Assembly: GCA_003602475.1 (NCBI GenBank)
Contig: QQSC01000006.1
Coordinates: 1-32,115 of the forward strand
Reading direction: 5' to 3'
DNA: 32,115 nucleotides
Origin: Candidatus Poseidoniales archaeon
Lineage (GTDB): Archaea; Thermoplasmatota; Poseidoniia; Poseidoniales; Poseidoniaceae
The translations under genes were made by a program, and so were the position numbers. Shown piece by piece: positions 23,781 to 31,788 of this stretch. Below the pieces are notes generated by a model. It searched no databases, was not told where the DNA came from, and saw only the letters and a program-made list of their open reading frames with translations. How positions within the stretch are numbered: the stretch's first letter is position 1; each line of letters starts with the position of its first letter.

Positions 23781-24983
23781 TCAACCGACGATACGTGCCC
23801 ATCCTTTGAGGACAAGGAACGTGGCACCGGATTCGTGGATACGGATTCGTTCTCCAGCTTTAGTTTCGAATCGACGTTCACCAAATTGAGCAACAGCACC
23901 ATCCAGTGTGAATTCAACCTCAATCGTCTCGTCCATTCCCAGTACGAGGGTTTCTTGAAGCGGATTAAATGTGTTTGAACCATCGGGATCAAGGCGATTG
24001 AGTGGGAATTCTGTAACACGCATTCCCGTTTTCCCGTGTAGTGACGTCGGCCAACGAATTTGTCGTCGTACGTCGATGGTCACCACCTCGTCTGTCTCAC
24101 CGGCAGAACCCAACACCACCGATGCATCGGACTTGAGAAGGTTGAGGAACAACCCTTGGTAGTTCGATAGCAGGTCAAACCGTCCTTCCATCAGTCTTTT
24201 GGACCGCTCGGGGTGGTCAATGAGTGAGGATAGTTTGCGGATGGCATCTGCAGTTACCTGAGAGGTTTTACCCTCCCGACGTTGGAGTGAACGCAATTCC
24301 GCCTCCAGTCGTTTGAGTTCTTCAGCTGAACCTTCCACTTGCCGATTGATGTTGGTGAGGGTCGCCATCATGTCCCCCATACCCGCACGAAGGCGCCGAG
24401 TCCATCCCTTTGCATCACCTTCTCTGAAGCGTGCAAGCCCGCCTTGAACGTCCACGCCCTCTCCTCGAATGTGAGAAACAAGTTCTCTTCGAGCTTCTGA
24501 ATCCAAATGAAAGAACTTCGGGTCGCGGTAGTGCAAATGGAAACCTCTGTGACCAGAGAATGTGACTTGGAGGAATCGCTCATCAAATCCAAATTCAGGT
24601 TCCAAAAAATCGTTCCACAGAGACCAGGCTTGTTCTTGAATGACCTCCAGCATCGCCGGAAAATCTTTGTCGGTTACACCAGGCAAGTGGTCGCCATCCA
24701 AATCAAAGATCAGATCTGCCCCTTGCCACCCTTTATCGTCCATTTTAAGCTCGTATGGTCGCTTCCAGTAAGCGGTTGAGTAGAAACAAGAATGCATGGC
24801 TCGTTCGGACAGGAATTGCCTCACGTCGGCGGTCGTGGAGAACGCCTTATGACGAAGAGGAGGCGCTCCGCCGAACGGAATAAACATCCATTCCCTTGTC
24901 CTGAACCTCGGGGGTGACCACAAAGGTGCGGTGTGGTAGTATTGGCTGAAGCGATGTGCGAATCGAGCCCAACCATCCGCCAT
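23781..24983 (-). CDS. priS: DNA primase small (catalytic) subunit PriS
   Basis: Synthesises the primers for DNA replication together with PriL. 400 residues, near the usual archaeal length. The catalytic metal-binding block LIFDLDGDHLPG (Asp about 94, 96, 98) and the nucleotide-binding SGHRGFH (about 143-149) are clear. The conserved C-terminal block IDVRRQIRWPTSLHGKTG carries the third acidic residue and the family's SLHGKTG signature. A long charged, partly coiled segment of about 100 residues lies between the two halves. The large subunit PriL is not in the window. The gene is followed on the same strand by the proline-rich gene. Confidence 0.95.
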   Translation of the reverse strand: MADGWARFAHRFSQYYHTAPLWSPPRFRTREWMFIPFGGAPPLRHKAFSTTADVRQFLSERAMHSCFYSTAYWKRPYELKMDDKGWQGADLIFDLDGDHLPGVTDKDFPAMLEVIQEQAWSLWNDFLEPEFGFDERFLQVTFSGHRGFHLHYRDPKFFHLDSEARRELVSHIRGEGVDVQGGLARFREGDAKGWTRRLRAGMGDMMATLTNINRQVEGSAEELKRLEAELRSLQRREGKTSQVTADAIRKLSSLIDHPERSKRLMEGRFDLLSNYQGLFLNLLKSDASVVLGSAGETDEVVTIDVRRQIRWPTSLHGKTGMRVTEFPLNRLDPDGSNTFNPLQETLVLGMDETIEVEFTLDGAVAQFGERRFETKAGERIRIHESGATFLVLKGWARIVG

Positions 24984-25032
24984 GCTCTTGCCCCGCTTGT
25001 TTCAGAGCGCTGAGGCTACATGAACCGTGCGC

Positions 25033-25242
25033 TTATTCATTGCTCATCCAGAATCGTTGATCGGCTGATGCAACCTGAGTCACGGTATCTGCGCCTGTCG
25101 CTTCCACATAATGATCCCAGCACATGTAGAACTTGTCAACAACCATGGCATTACCAAACGTCAATCGGACGCCGCAGGAGTGGCATCGAGGACCAAGTTC
25201 ACCGTTGGGTGCTTGAGCGAGTTGGACATGTTCGTGTGGCAT
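25033..25242 (-). CDS. Small Cys/His-rich protein, possible zinc binder
   Basis: 69 residues, not recognised. It has CHSC (C20, C23) and, 18 residues on, CWDH (C41, H44), a spacing that would allow a single zinc site. No membrane segment is visible. A strong Shine-Dalgarno (GGAAGGAGA) ends 4 bases before the ATG, which is good evidence that the ORF is translated. It sits between the half-DOHH gene (60 bases upstream) and priS (49 bases downstream) on the same strand. It could be a small adaptor, but nothing ties it to a partner beyond position. Confidence 0.68.
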   Translation of the reverse strand: MPHEHVQLAQAPNGELGPRCHSCGVRLTFGNAMVVDKFYMCWDHYVEATGADTVTQVASADQRFWMSNE

Positions 25243-25245
25243 GAG

Positions 25246-25254
25246 TCTCCTTCC
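25246..25254 (-). promoter_or_regulatory. Strong Shine-Dalgarno of the small Cys/His-rich gene
   Basis: GGAAGGAGA on the minus strand, with the AGGAG core 4 bases from the ATG at 25242. It is among the better SD matches seen in a window where many genes instead start by overlap or lack an obvious SD. Confidence 0.6.
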
Positions 25255-25302
25255 TTGTTTGGCCCTGAGGTCTGAAGTCTTTGAAGTTGAGGGATGGAAA
25301 CC

Positions 25303-25788
25303 TCACCAGTCAGCATTTTCAAATTCCGCACTTGCCACCCATTTGAGAAGGTCGAGAGCCACTTCACACGATTCGGACACTTCAGGTTGAGGGTCGAGGG
25401 CATGCTTACGAAGAGTGGGGACCACCGATACATCTCCAATGGCGCCCATGGCCTCTGCGGCCTCGTGTCGCACCATGACATGTTCGTCGTTGTCTTCCAA
25501 ACGCTCGGTCAACGTGGGCAATGCAACATTGTTTTGCATTTGCCCGAGGACGTAAGCAATCTCGTGGCGAAGAAGAGCGCTTTTCGCATCAAAGCCATCA
25601 CAAAGAGCAAGACATGCCTCGTCTGAGCGGTGATTGCGTAAGGAAAAGACCGCCCGCATTCGATGAAACAAGGGGATTGTTTCATCCAGAAGTGTTGTAC
25701 GCCATGCGTCAACGTTTCCCAGCGGCTCGGGTGGCGCAGGGTCAACAGACCCGTACTGGCTCACCTGCGGGATGGGCTGGGGTTCCAT
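25303..25788 (-). CDS. HEAT-repeat protein resembling the C-terminal half of deoxyhypusine hydroxylase
   Basis: 161 residues. From residue 13 (GSVDPAPP) to about 145 (SCEVALD) it follows the linker and C-terminal half of eukaryotic DOHH in order: LLDETIPLFHRMRAVFSLRN, SALLRHEIAYVLGQM, MVRHEAAEAMGAIGD, then SESCEVALDLL. In DOHH four His-Glu pairs, two per half, hold the diiron centre that hydroxylates deoxyhypusine on eIF5A. Here only two pairs exist, H75-E76 and H108-E109. DOHH is about 300 residues, so one half is missing, and no N-terminal half lies nearby. A homodimer could rebuild a four-pair site; alternatively this is another HEAT/PBS-lyase-like protein. It starts 9 bases after mqnD and is cotranscribed with the menaquinone genes. 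The comparison is from memory, without an alignment. Confidence 0.85.
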   Translation of the reverse strand: MEPQPIPQVSQYGSVDPAPPEPLGNVDAWRTTLLDETIPLFHRMRAVFSLRNHRSDEACLALCDGFDAKSALLRHEIAYVLGQMQNNVALPTLTERLEDNDEHVMVRHEAAEAMGAIGDVSVVPTLRKHALDPQPEVSESCEVALDLLKWVASAEFENADW

Positions 25789-25797
25789 ATTGATGCC

Positions 25798-26676
25798 TCA
25801 AGCGCCAATAAAATCAATGGTGTCAACGTCAAAGTCCGAACGAATTAGGCCAAGGGATTGGCCATCGTTGATGAATTTGCGAATGGATGCTCGGCCCTCA
25901 TCGCGGTAGTCAATGGTTCGGTCGTTGACATACATGGAAACGAAGGCTTTGTTGGTGTCGTCGTCAATGCCACGCCCCCACGCTTTGGCGAATTCCAATG
26001 CTTCGTCTGGTGAACGAATGGCGTGTTCAATGGACATTTTGGTGTACAGGGTGATGTCTTCCATCACCTGTTGACCAAGGTCCCGACGGACCACGTTTCC
26101 ACCGAGTGGCATGGGCCAGTTGTCCGTTGAGGAGTTCCACCATTTGCCCAGGTCAATGAGAACGTCAAGGTCATGTTCCACGTAGGTCAGTTGACCCTCG
26201 TGAATGATCAAACCGCTGAGGAATGTGCCGTCAAGGATTCGGGGGATGATTTCATCGAACGGGACCACTTCAACTTGGCAGTCGCCCCAGGCCAAACGCA
26301 ATCCAAGGTATGCACTGGTTTTGAGTCCAGGAACTGCGATGGTGTTGGCACGAACTTCTTCTTCTGAAACGCCATTTTTGCAGACCACCATCGGCCCATA
26401 GCCCTCCCCCATCGACGCTCCGCAATTCATCAGGGCGTAATGTTCGGATATCTCGGGGTAAGCGTGGATGGAGACAGCCGAAACTTCGAGTTCCTGCTTC
26501 ATGGCTCGGTGGTTCAAGGTTTCAATGTCTTGCAACTCATGAACGAAGTTGTAGCCAGGCGTGGGGAAAGCCCCAGTTGTCATGGCATGGAACATGAAGG
26601 CATCGTCCGGGTCTGGACTGTGCCCAATTCTTACGATTTTGTTTCCGTCTTCGTCAAGAGGCAATTCTGCGACCAT
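25798..26676 (-). CDS. mqnD: 1,4-dihydroxy-6-naphthoate synthase MqnD
   Basis: Converts cyclic dehypoxanthinyl futalosine to 1,4-dihydroxy-6-naphthoate in the futalosine route to menaquinone. 292 residues with the family features: an N-terminal IGHSPDPDDAFMFHAM block, SVHAY-like SAVSIHAYPEI, MGEGYGPMVV, and the IPRILDGTFLSGLIIHEGQLTY segment typical of MqnD. The fold is that of periplasmic binding proteins, but there is no signal peptide. It lies 41 bases after mqnA and 9 bases before the half-DOHH gene. Confidence 0.95.
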   Translation of the reverse strand: MVAELPLDEDGNKIVRIGHSPDPDDAFMFHAMTTGAFPTPGYNFVHELQDIETLNHRAMKQELEVSAVSIHAYPEISEHYALMNCGASMGEGYGPMVVCKNGVSEEEVRANTIAVPGLKTSAYLGLRLAWGDCQVEVVPFDEIIPRILDGTFLSGLIIHEGQLTYVEHDLDVLIDLGKWWNSSTDNWPMPLGGNVVRRDLGQQVMEDITLYTKMSIEHAIRSPDEALEFAKAWGRGIDDDTNKAFVSMYVNDRTIDYRDEGRASIRKFINDGQSLGLIRSDFDVDTIDFIGA

Positions 26677-26717
26677 GGTTCTTCCACCTTACCGACCTTC
26701 ATGAACCAACCGTCTTG

Positions 26718-27509
26718 TTACCACGCAAACTCGGGTTCACCGTCAAGTTCACAAGCCTCGATGAGAAACGCTCTGAGGCCCTCAACATGTCGTTCATTGA
26801 GTCGATTGAACACCTCGCCGTAATACTGGTCCAGCCGTTCATAGGTCAGGTCAGATCGTTCCATGGACCAACGAATAACGGCATCTCGTTTGGGGCCATC
26901 CCTTTCAAAATCCTCTAGATTTCCAAGCAAGGCTCGATGAGCTGCATGCACTTGTTCAAGTGGCGTGTCCCGTCTCGCCACAAAAACGCCAAAAATCATC
27001 GGGAGTTGGTGTCGTTCGGTCCATGCTTGTCCCAGGTCGAGGCGGACCATGTCTGGGAAGGCTTTTGCCACCTCAAGAGCGCGGTCACCTATGAGCAGAG
27101 CACCGTCGGCTCTGCCCATCATCAATTCATAATCTGGGCCCGTGGTGATGTAGTTCATTGGCAAACCCTTTACTCGCAGCAAATACTTCAACAACGCCAC
27201 AGATGAGGCCGAATCGGATGGCAAAGCAATTGTTTTCATCTCATCTATGGGTTTGGCGCCGAAAAGCAACACGCTTCCTACTTCACCCTCGGAGCCAATG
27301 CCAATGTCGGGGATGAGGACGAGTTTGTCATGGTTCGAGGCGTAGTCAGCTGCTGGGATTGGTGCGATAATACAGTCTCGACGAAGAACGTGCCCGGTCA
27401 ACCAAGATGGAGGAGCAGCGAGAACGTTCCATTGTTCGCTCAGGTTGTGAAACAGCGGGTCACAATTGATGAAGGCGACTCGCCCAATGGTGTTGTTCCA
27501 CGTGTTCAT
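26718..27509 (-). CDS. mqnA: Chorismate dehydratase MqnA
   Basis: Dehydrates chorismate to 3-[(1-carboxyvinyl)oxy]benzoate, the committed step of the futalosine pathway. 263 residues from the ATG at 27509; the track's TTG at 27515 adds two residues. The N-terminal GRVAFINCDPLFHNL matches the family's 'V.y.Na.Pl' opening. The centre has the SDSASSVALLKYLL and ADGALLIGDRALEVA blocks characteristic of MqnA, followed by DLGQAWTERHQLPMIFGVFVAR. It lies 11 bases after mqnE, within one transcription unit. Confidence 0.94.
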   Translation of the reverse strand: MNTWNNTIGRVAFINCDPLFHNLSEQWNVLAAPPSWLTGHVLRRDCIIAPIPAADYASNHDKLVLIPDIGIGSEGEVGSVLLFGAKPIDEMKTIALPSDSASSVALLKYLLRVKGLPMNYITTGPDYELMMGRADGALLIGDRALEVAKAFPDMVRLDLGQAWTERHQLPMIFGVFVARRDTPLEQVHAAHRALLGNLEDFERDGPKRDAVIRWSMERSDLTYERLDQYYGEVFNRLNERHVEGLRAFLIEACELDGEPEFAW

Positions 27510-27520
27510 TCTCAACGCTC

Positions 27521-28717
27521 CTAAGATGCCATGGGCAAGCTCGTCCGCTTTGGAACCTGAACGGGTGTGTACGGCGTGAAATGTGTGTATGTGGTGTTGC
27601 GTTGAACCGGCTCTCCCCCTGCATCTTCGATGAGTCGAGCAAGTTTGTTTCGATCGTGGTCCAATGGGGCTGTGGACCCAGCGAGGTGCATGATCGATTC
27701 CTTCTGCACGGTGCCGTCGATGTCATCAGCGCCGTATTGCAAAGCCAATTCTGCAACGTGATCGCCAATGTTCATTCTGTACGCCTTAATGTGGGGAATG
27801 TTGTTCAACATCAATCGTGATACCGCGATGGTTCTCACCACTTCTGCTGCAGTGGCCAGTTGTGCCTCAGGTAGTCTCGACGCATCTGGAAGATAGGGGT
27901 AGGGCACGAAGCATTGGAACCCGAGGGTTGAGGCCTGGAGAGTGCGAAGAGAAACCATGTGTTCCAGGCGCTGCTTGAGTGTCTCTACGGTTCCAAACAA
28001 CATGGTGCAATTCGATGGCAATCCAACCTCGTGTGCCTCCTTGTGAATTCGGAGGTACTCCTCGGAACTTTCTTTCCCGTTGCAAATGTTGGCCCGCACG
28101 TCATCATCAAGAATTTCTGCGCCCCCTCCCGGAAGGGAGGTTAAGCCGGCTTCCTTGAGGCGTTGAAGGACTGCTTTGGTTGTGATGTTGGAAAGCTGTC
28201 CCAAGTGCTTGATTTCCACTGCCGTGAGTGCTTTGATGCTCAATGAGGGGTGGTTCGCACGAACCCCTTCAAACATGGAAACATAATGCTCAACATCCCA
28301 ATCGGGATGCAAGCCACCGACTGAGTGGACCTCATCAACATGCGCTGCGTACTTGCCAACATCTTCGATGTAGGCTTCAATGGACATGGCGTATGCATCT
28401 TTGGATTTCGGCCCTCTTCGGAACGCACAAAATTTGCACGCCAGCACACAAACATTGGTTTGATTGACATGGACGTTGGCATTGAAGAAGGTCCTGCGAC
28501 CAAACCGAGCGAGCCGCACTTCATTCGCAAGACGGCCCACATCGTGCAAACTGGGATGCTGATAGAGAGCAAGGCCGTCCTCGACAGACAGGGGTGTGCC
28601 GTCCGCCAATTTGGAAGCGATGGATTTCAGGGGTCCGGGCCATGGTTGAGACTCCAATCCGTCCTTGAGGATGACTTGCCATTTCGGATTGGATCCTGCC
28701 AAGCCATCGTGGTGCAT
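27521..28717 (-). CDS. mqnE: Aminodeoxyfutalosine synthase MqnE (radical SAM)
   Basis: Joins the MqnA product to the adenosyl group of SAM to make 6-amino-6-deoxyfutalosine. 398 residues from the ATG at 28717; the track begins at a TTG (28738). The radical-SAM cluster motif CxxxCxxC is CVLACKFC (C90, C94, C97). The family is shared with MqnC and CofH, but EVHSVGGLHPDW, SLPGGGAEILDDDVR, FQCFVPYPYLP, RLMLNNIPHIKAY and GADDIDGTVQKESIMHLAG are the MqnE versions. It opens the mqnE-mqnA-mqnD run. MqnB and MqnC, needed to finish DHNA synthesis, are not in the window. Confidence 0.93.
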   Translation of the reverse strand: MHHDGLAGSNPKWQVILKDGLESQPWPGPLKSIASKLADGTPLSVEDGLALYQHPSLHDVGRLANEVRLARFGRRTFFNANVHVNQTNVCVLACKFCAFRRGPKSKDAYAMSIEAYIEDVGKYAAHVDEVHSVGGLHPDWDVEHYVSMFEGVRANHPSLSIKALTAVEIKHLGQLSNITTKAVLQRLKEAGLTSLPGGGAEILDDDVRANICNGKESSEEYLRIHKEAHEVGLPSNCTMLFGTVETLKQRLEHMVSLRTLQASTLGFQCFVPYPYLPDASRLPEAQLATAAEVVRTIAVSRLMLNNIPHIKAYRMNIGDHVAELALQYGADDIDGTVQKESIMHLAGSTAPLDHDRNKLARLIEDAGGEPVQRNTTYTHFTPYTPVQVPKRTSLPMAS

Positions 28718-28765
28718 GCTTACCGCTCTGGCCTTCAATTCAAGAAGGTGTGCTTTTGTCTATGG

Positions 28766-31648
28766 TCAACGAACCGAGAACACTTTTGATTTTACGATGA
28801 GCTTTCTGAATTCTTCGATGATGAAAACGCCGGACGCCACAAGAACCACAATCGCCCAGTCCGAAGCCGATATGCTGGTGGTCGACAACAAGGAACCCAC
28901 TTCGATACCAATGAGTGGCAAGTCATAGGTTGCCAAGTGGACAAAGAACACCAACAAACCACCTGAAATCAACAAGGCGTAATTGATGGCTTTGTTTGAA
29001 AACAGGCCCAATTCAAAGGCACTCTGCGTGTTTGATCGGCAATTGATGACATTGAACAATTGGAACACGATGAAGACAGCAAACGCCATGGTCTGAGCGT
29101 GCTCAAAATGTCCATCGGCGTACACTTCCCAATCCGAGATGGCAGCGGCGTCACCGTCCTCGCAAGCAGCAACGTTGAATGCGCTTGATGAAGAGTCGGA
29201 GGGGAGGACTTCACACTGCGCAAGGCCACCTCCAGCCAGATAGAACACAGCGAGGGTGCCGACCACCATCACCGTCCCAAGGTAGAACATCAATGAAATG
29301 TCCTTACCGTTGGGAAGACTTTCGTCCACCGGCCTCGGTGGCCGTTCCATCACGTTGCCGTGTTTCTTTTCAACACCCAATGCAACGGCTGGTGGGCCGT
29401 CCATAAGGATGTTAATAACAAGAATTTGTGTTGCTGTGAGAGGCAGTGGCCATTGAAAGACAAAGGTAGAAACAATGATCAACGCAACGGCCGCAACGTT
29501 GGTGGAAACTTGATAGCGAACGAAGTTACGAATGTTTTGGTAAATTTTCCGTCCCTCTTCAACCGCGTGAACGATGTTAGCGAAGTTGTCGTCTTGCAGG
29601 ACCATGTCTGAAGCATCTTTGGCAACATCTGTTCCTGCAATGCCCATGGCGATTCCGATGTTGGCACGAGAAAGAGCCGGTGCATCGTTGACACCGTCTC
29701 CGGTCATGGCCACAATTTCTCCTTTGGCTTGTAGAGCAGATACAATGTTCATTTTCTGATCGGGTGTGACACGAGAATAAATGGCCACGTCTTGGACAGA
29801 TTCTTCAAGTTCCGAAGCGTCCATGTTGGCCAAAGCATTTCCGTCAAGGGCAGGGGCGTTCCCAACATTGATGTTCAATTCCTTGCCAATGGCTGTGGCG
29901 GTCATCGCTTGGTCACCCGTGATCATTTTCACCTTGATCCCAGCTCGCTGACAAATTTCAATGGCATCGCGTACTTCTGGCCTTGGTGGGTCCATGATAC
30001 CTACCAAACCGAGGAAGGTGAGATCGTTTTCAACAACAGAAATGTCGGTGAAGTCAGCGTCCCCATCGAGTTTACGAGCAAACAAAGCAATGACTCGCAT
30101 GGCTTGTCCACCAAGTTCGTTGTTCATGGAGCGGATTTCGTCCATTTCGCCCTCCTCGATGGGAGCAACAACATTCCCCACTATTTTCTTGGTGCACAGT
30201 TCGGCATAGCCTCCCAAACTCCCTTTGGAGAAGATCCAACGTTCCCCTTCGTACTCGTGAACAACCGTCATTCTTTTTCTGTTTGAATCAAAGAAGAATT
30301 CGTGAAGTCGAGGATGACGGTGGGAGAATTTCTTGACGTCACCGTTGATTTTCCATCCAGCCACGGCGCAAGCAGAATCGGTCGGGTCGCCTATTGCTTG
30401 CCATTGTCCTTCCATTTTGGCGATGGTGGAGTTGTGACACAGAGCCAAGCAAGCACCAATAAGGCGATGTTTCAGATTTTGTTGTTGACCTTTGAGCACA
30501 TCATCGCTCAAAGGTTCTCCATTGACGGTCAACTCTCCATCCGGCTTGAATCCTTCACCAGTGAACCCAAACCGTTCTTCAAGGGTGACCAACGAACGCA
30601 CCGTCATTTGATTTTTCGTGAGGGTCCCGGTTTTATCCGAGCAAATGACGGTGGTTGAACCAAGGGTCTCAACAGCTTTCATCCTTCGAATAATGGCACG
30701 GTGTCGTGCCATGTTTCTCATTCCAAGCGAGAGAGTGATGACAAGAATGATGGGGAGGCCCTCGGGTACAATTGCGACAAAAATAGCAATGGCGATGATG
30801 AATTGTTCGATGGCCACTTCTTTCAAATCGGCATCTGTTCCATACGCAGATACCAATTTCAAGGAGACCAATAAAACGGCGACCACTAAGGCGATGAAAC
30901 CAAGGAAGCGACCAAGGCTTTCCAACTTCAGTTCTAACGGTGTTTTCGGCGTTTCTGCTTCTGCAATGTCCTTGGCGATTCGGCCAAGTTCGGTTTCCAT
31001 ACCTGTTCCGATGACCAATCCGAGCCCACGGCCGGAGGAGACAGTGGTCCCCATGAAGCCCATGTTCGTTCGGTCTGCGAGGAGGGTTTCCCTAGGACAC
31101 ACATCGTTCGATTTACGAACGGTTAACGATTCACCAGTAAGTGCCGATTCGTCAATTTTTAATTGCTGTGATTTGAGTATCCTCACGTCTGCAGGAATGT
31201 TTAATCCTGTTTCAAGACGGACAACATCTCCAGGAACCAATTCAACAGTTGGTATTTCGTTCTCAAAATCACCACGAATAACCACACAATTTGAAATCGA
31301 CATTTGCTTCAATGAATCCATCGCTTGTTCGGCTTGCCCCTCTTGCCAAAATCCGAAAAATGCATTGGCGGTCAGCACGAGGAAGATGAAGATGGCGTCA
31401 CCGGGGTGGTCAGGGTTCACGGCGAGGGCGATCAGGGCCGCCCCGATCAGCAAGTAATTCAGCGGATCGTTGTATTGGGACAAGAAACGCAACCATGCGG
31501 GGGTTTTTTCGGCTTCATCGAGTTTATTCTCACCATACTTTGTTCGGCGGACCTCGATTTCTGATGGGTTTAGGCCAACAACAGTGGAATTTTGTGAGGT
31601 GTAACATTCGTCCACCGTCATGCTGTGCCAATGTTGTTCCAAATCCAC
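28766..31648 (-). CDS. P2-type cation-transporting ATPase, PMCA-like (probable Ca2+ pump)
   Basis: 960 residues from a GTG start. An ATG at 31621 is possible, but HWHSMT before it matches the family N-terminus. Visible parts are the cation-ATPase N domain, TGES (171-174), PEGLP in M4 (295-299), the phosphorylation motif DKTGTLTKNQ (Asp338), the hinge TGDGVNDAPAL and about ten membrane segments. Compared with SERCA, the site-II ligands are kept: Glu in PEGLP, and Asn and Asp in NILMDG of M6. The M5 Glu of site I is Ala (TNVAAV versus SNVGEV), as in plasma-membrane Ca2+ pumps with one site. Calcium export is therefore likely; Mn2+ or Na+ cannot be excluded. It precedes mqnE on the same strand and is divergent from an OPT transporter gene. 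Confidence 0.93.
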   Translation of the reverse strand: MDLEQHWHSMTVDECYTSQNSTVVGLNPSEIEVRRTKYGENKLDEAEKTPAWLRFLSQYNDPLNYLLIGAALIALAVNPDHPGDAIFIFLVLTANAFFGFWQEGQAEQAMDSLKQMSISNCVVIRGDFENEIPTVELVPGDVVRLETGLNIPADVRILKSQQLKIDESALTGESLTVRKSNDVCPRETLLADRTNMGFMGTTVSSGRGLGLVIGTGMETELGRIAKDIAEAETPKTPLELKLESLGRFLGFIALVVAVLLVSLKLVSAYGTDADLKEVAIEQFIIAIAIFVAIVPEGLPIILVITLSLGMRNMARHRAIIRRMKAVETLGSTTVICSDKTGTLTKNQMTVRSLVTLEERFGFTGEGFKPDGELTVNGEPLSDDVLKGQQQNLKHRLIGACLALCHNSTIAKMEGQWQAIGDPTDSACAVAGWKINGDVKKFSHRHPRLHEFFFDSNRKRMTVVHEYEGERWIFSKGSLGGYAELCTKKIVGNVVAPIEEGEMDEIRSMNNELGGQAMRVIALFARKLDGDADFTDISVVENDLTFLGLVGIMDPPRPEVRDAIEICQRAGIKVKMITGDQAMTATAIGKELNINVGNAPALDGNALANMDASELEESVQDVAIYSRVTPDQKMNIVSALQAKGEIVAMTGDGVNDAPALSRANIGIAMGIAGTDVAKDASDMVLQDDNFANIVHAVEEGRKIYQNIRNFVRYQVSTNVAAVALIIVSTFVFQWPLPLTATQILVINILMDGPPAVALGVEKKHGNVMERPPRPVDESLPNGKDISLMFYLGTVMVVGTLAVFYLAGGGLAQCEVLPSDSSSSAFNVAACEDGDAAAISDWEVYADGHFEHAQTMAFAVFIVFQLFNVINCRSNTQSAFELGLFSNKAINYALLISGGLLVFFVHLATYDLPLIGIEVGSLLSTTSISASDWAIVVLVASGVFIIEEFRKLIVKSKVFSVR

Positions 31649-31693
31649 ACACCCTTAGAAATGCTGGGCATCTCCGGCCTGATGCGGATTCCG

Positions 31694-31712
31694 AATAGTT
31701 ATTATTTTGATG
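31694..31712. promoter_or_regulatory. A/T-rich TATA-like element between the ATPase and OPT genes
   Basis: AATAGTTATTATTTTGATG lies in the 140-base gap between the two divergent starts. Its centre is about 54 bases before the ATPase GTG, implying a leader of about 27 bases, and about 85 bases before the OPT ATG. It is the most A/T-rich part of the gap. No BRE was scored, and the call rests on composition and distance. Confidence 0.4.
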
Positions 31713-31788
31713 GATAAAACCCCAACCATAATTTGGAACGAACACCGTTCAGCGGTGGCTATACCTACTTGGACCATTTCGGAGGGAT

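Noticed and set aside
27521-28717. Assignment as MqnC or CofH
   Set aside because: The radical-SAM motif alone fits all three, but the EVHSVGGLHPD and DGTVQKESIMHLAG blocks are those of MqnE, and mqnA/mqnD adjacency rules against F420 synthesis.
30618-31457. 279-codon plus-strand ORF opposite the P-type ATPase
   Set aside because: It is antisense to a fully conserved ATPase, and its sequence has no fold-like pattern.
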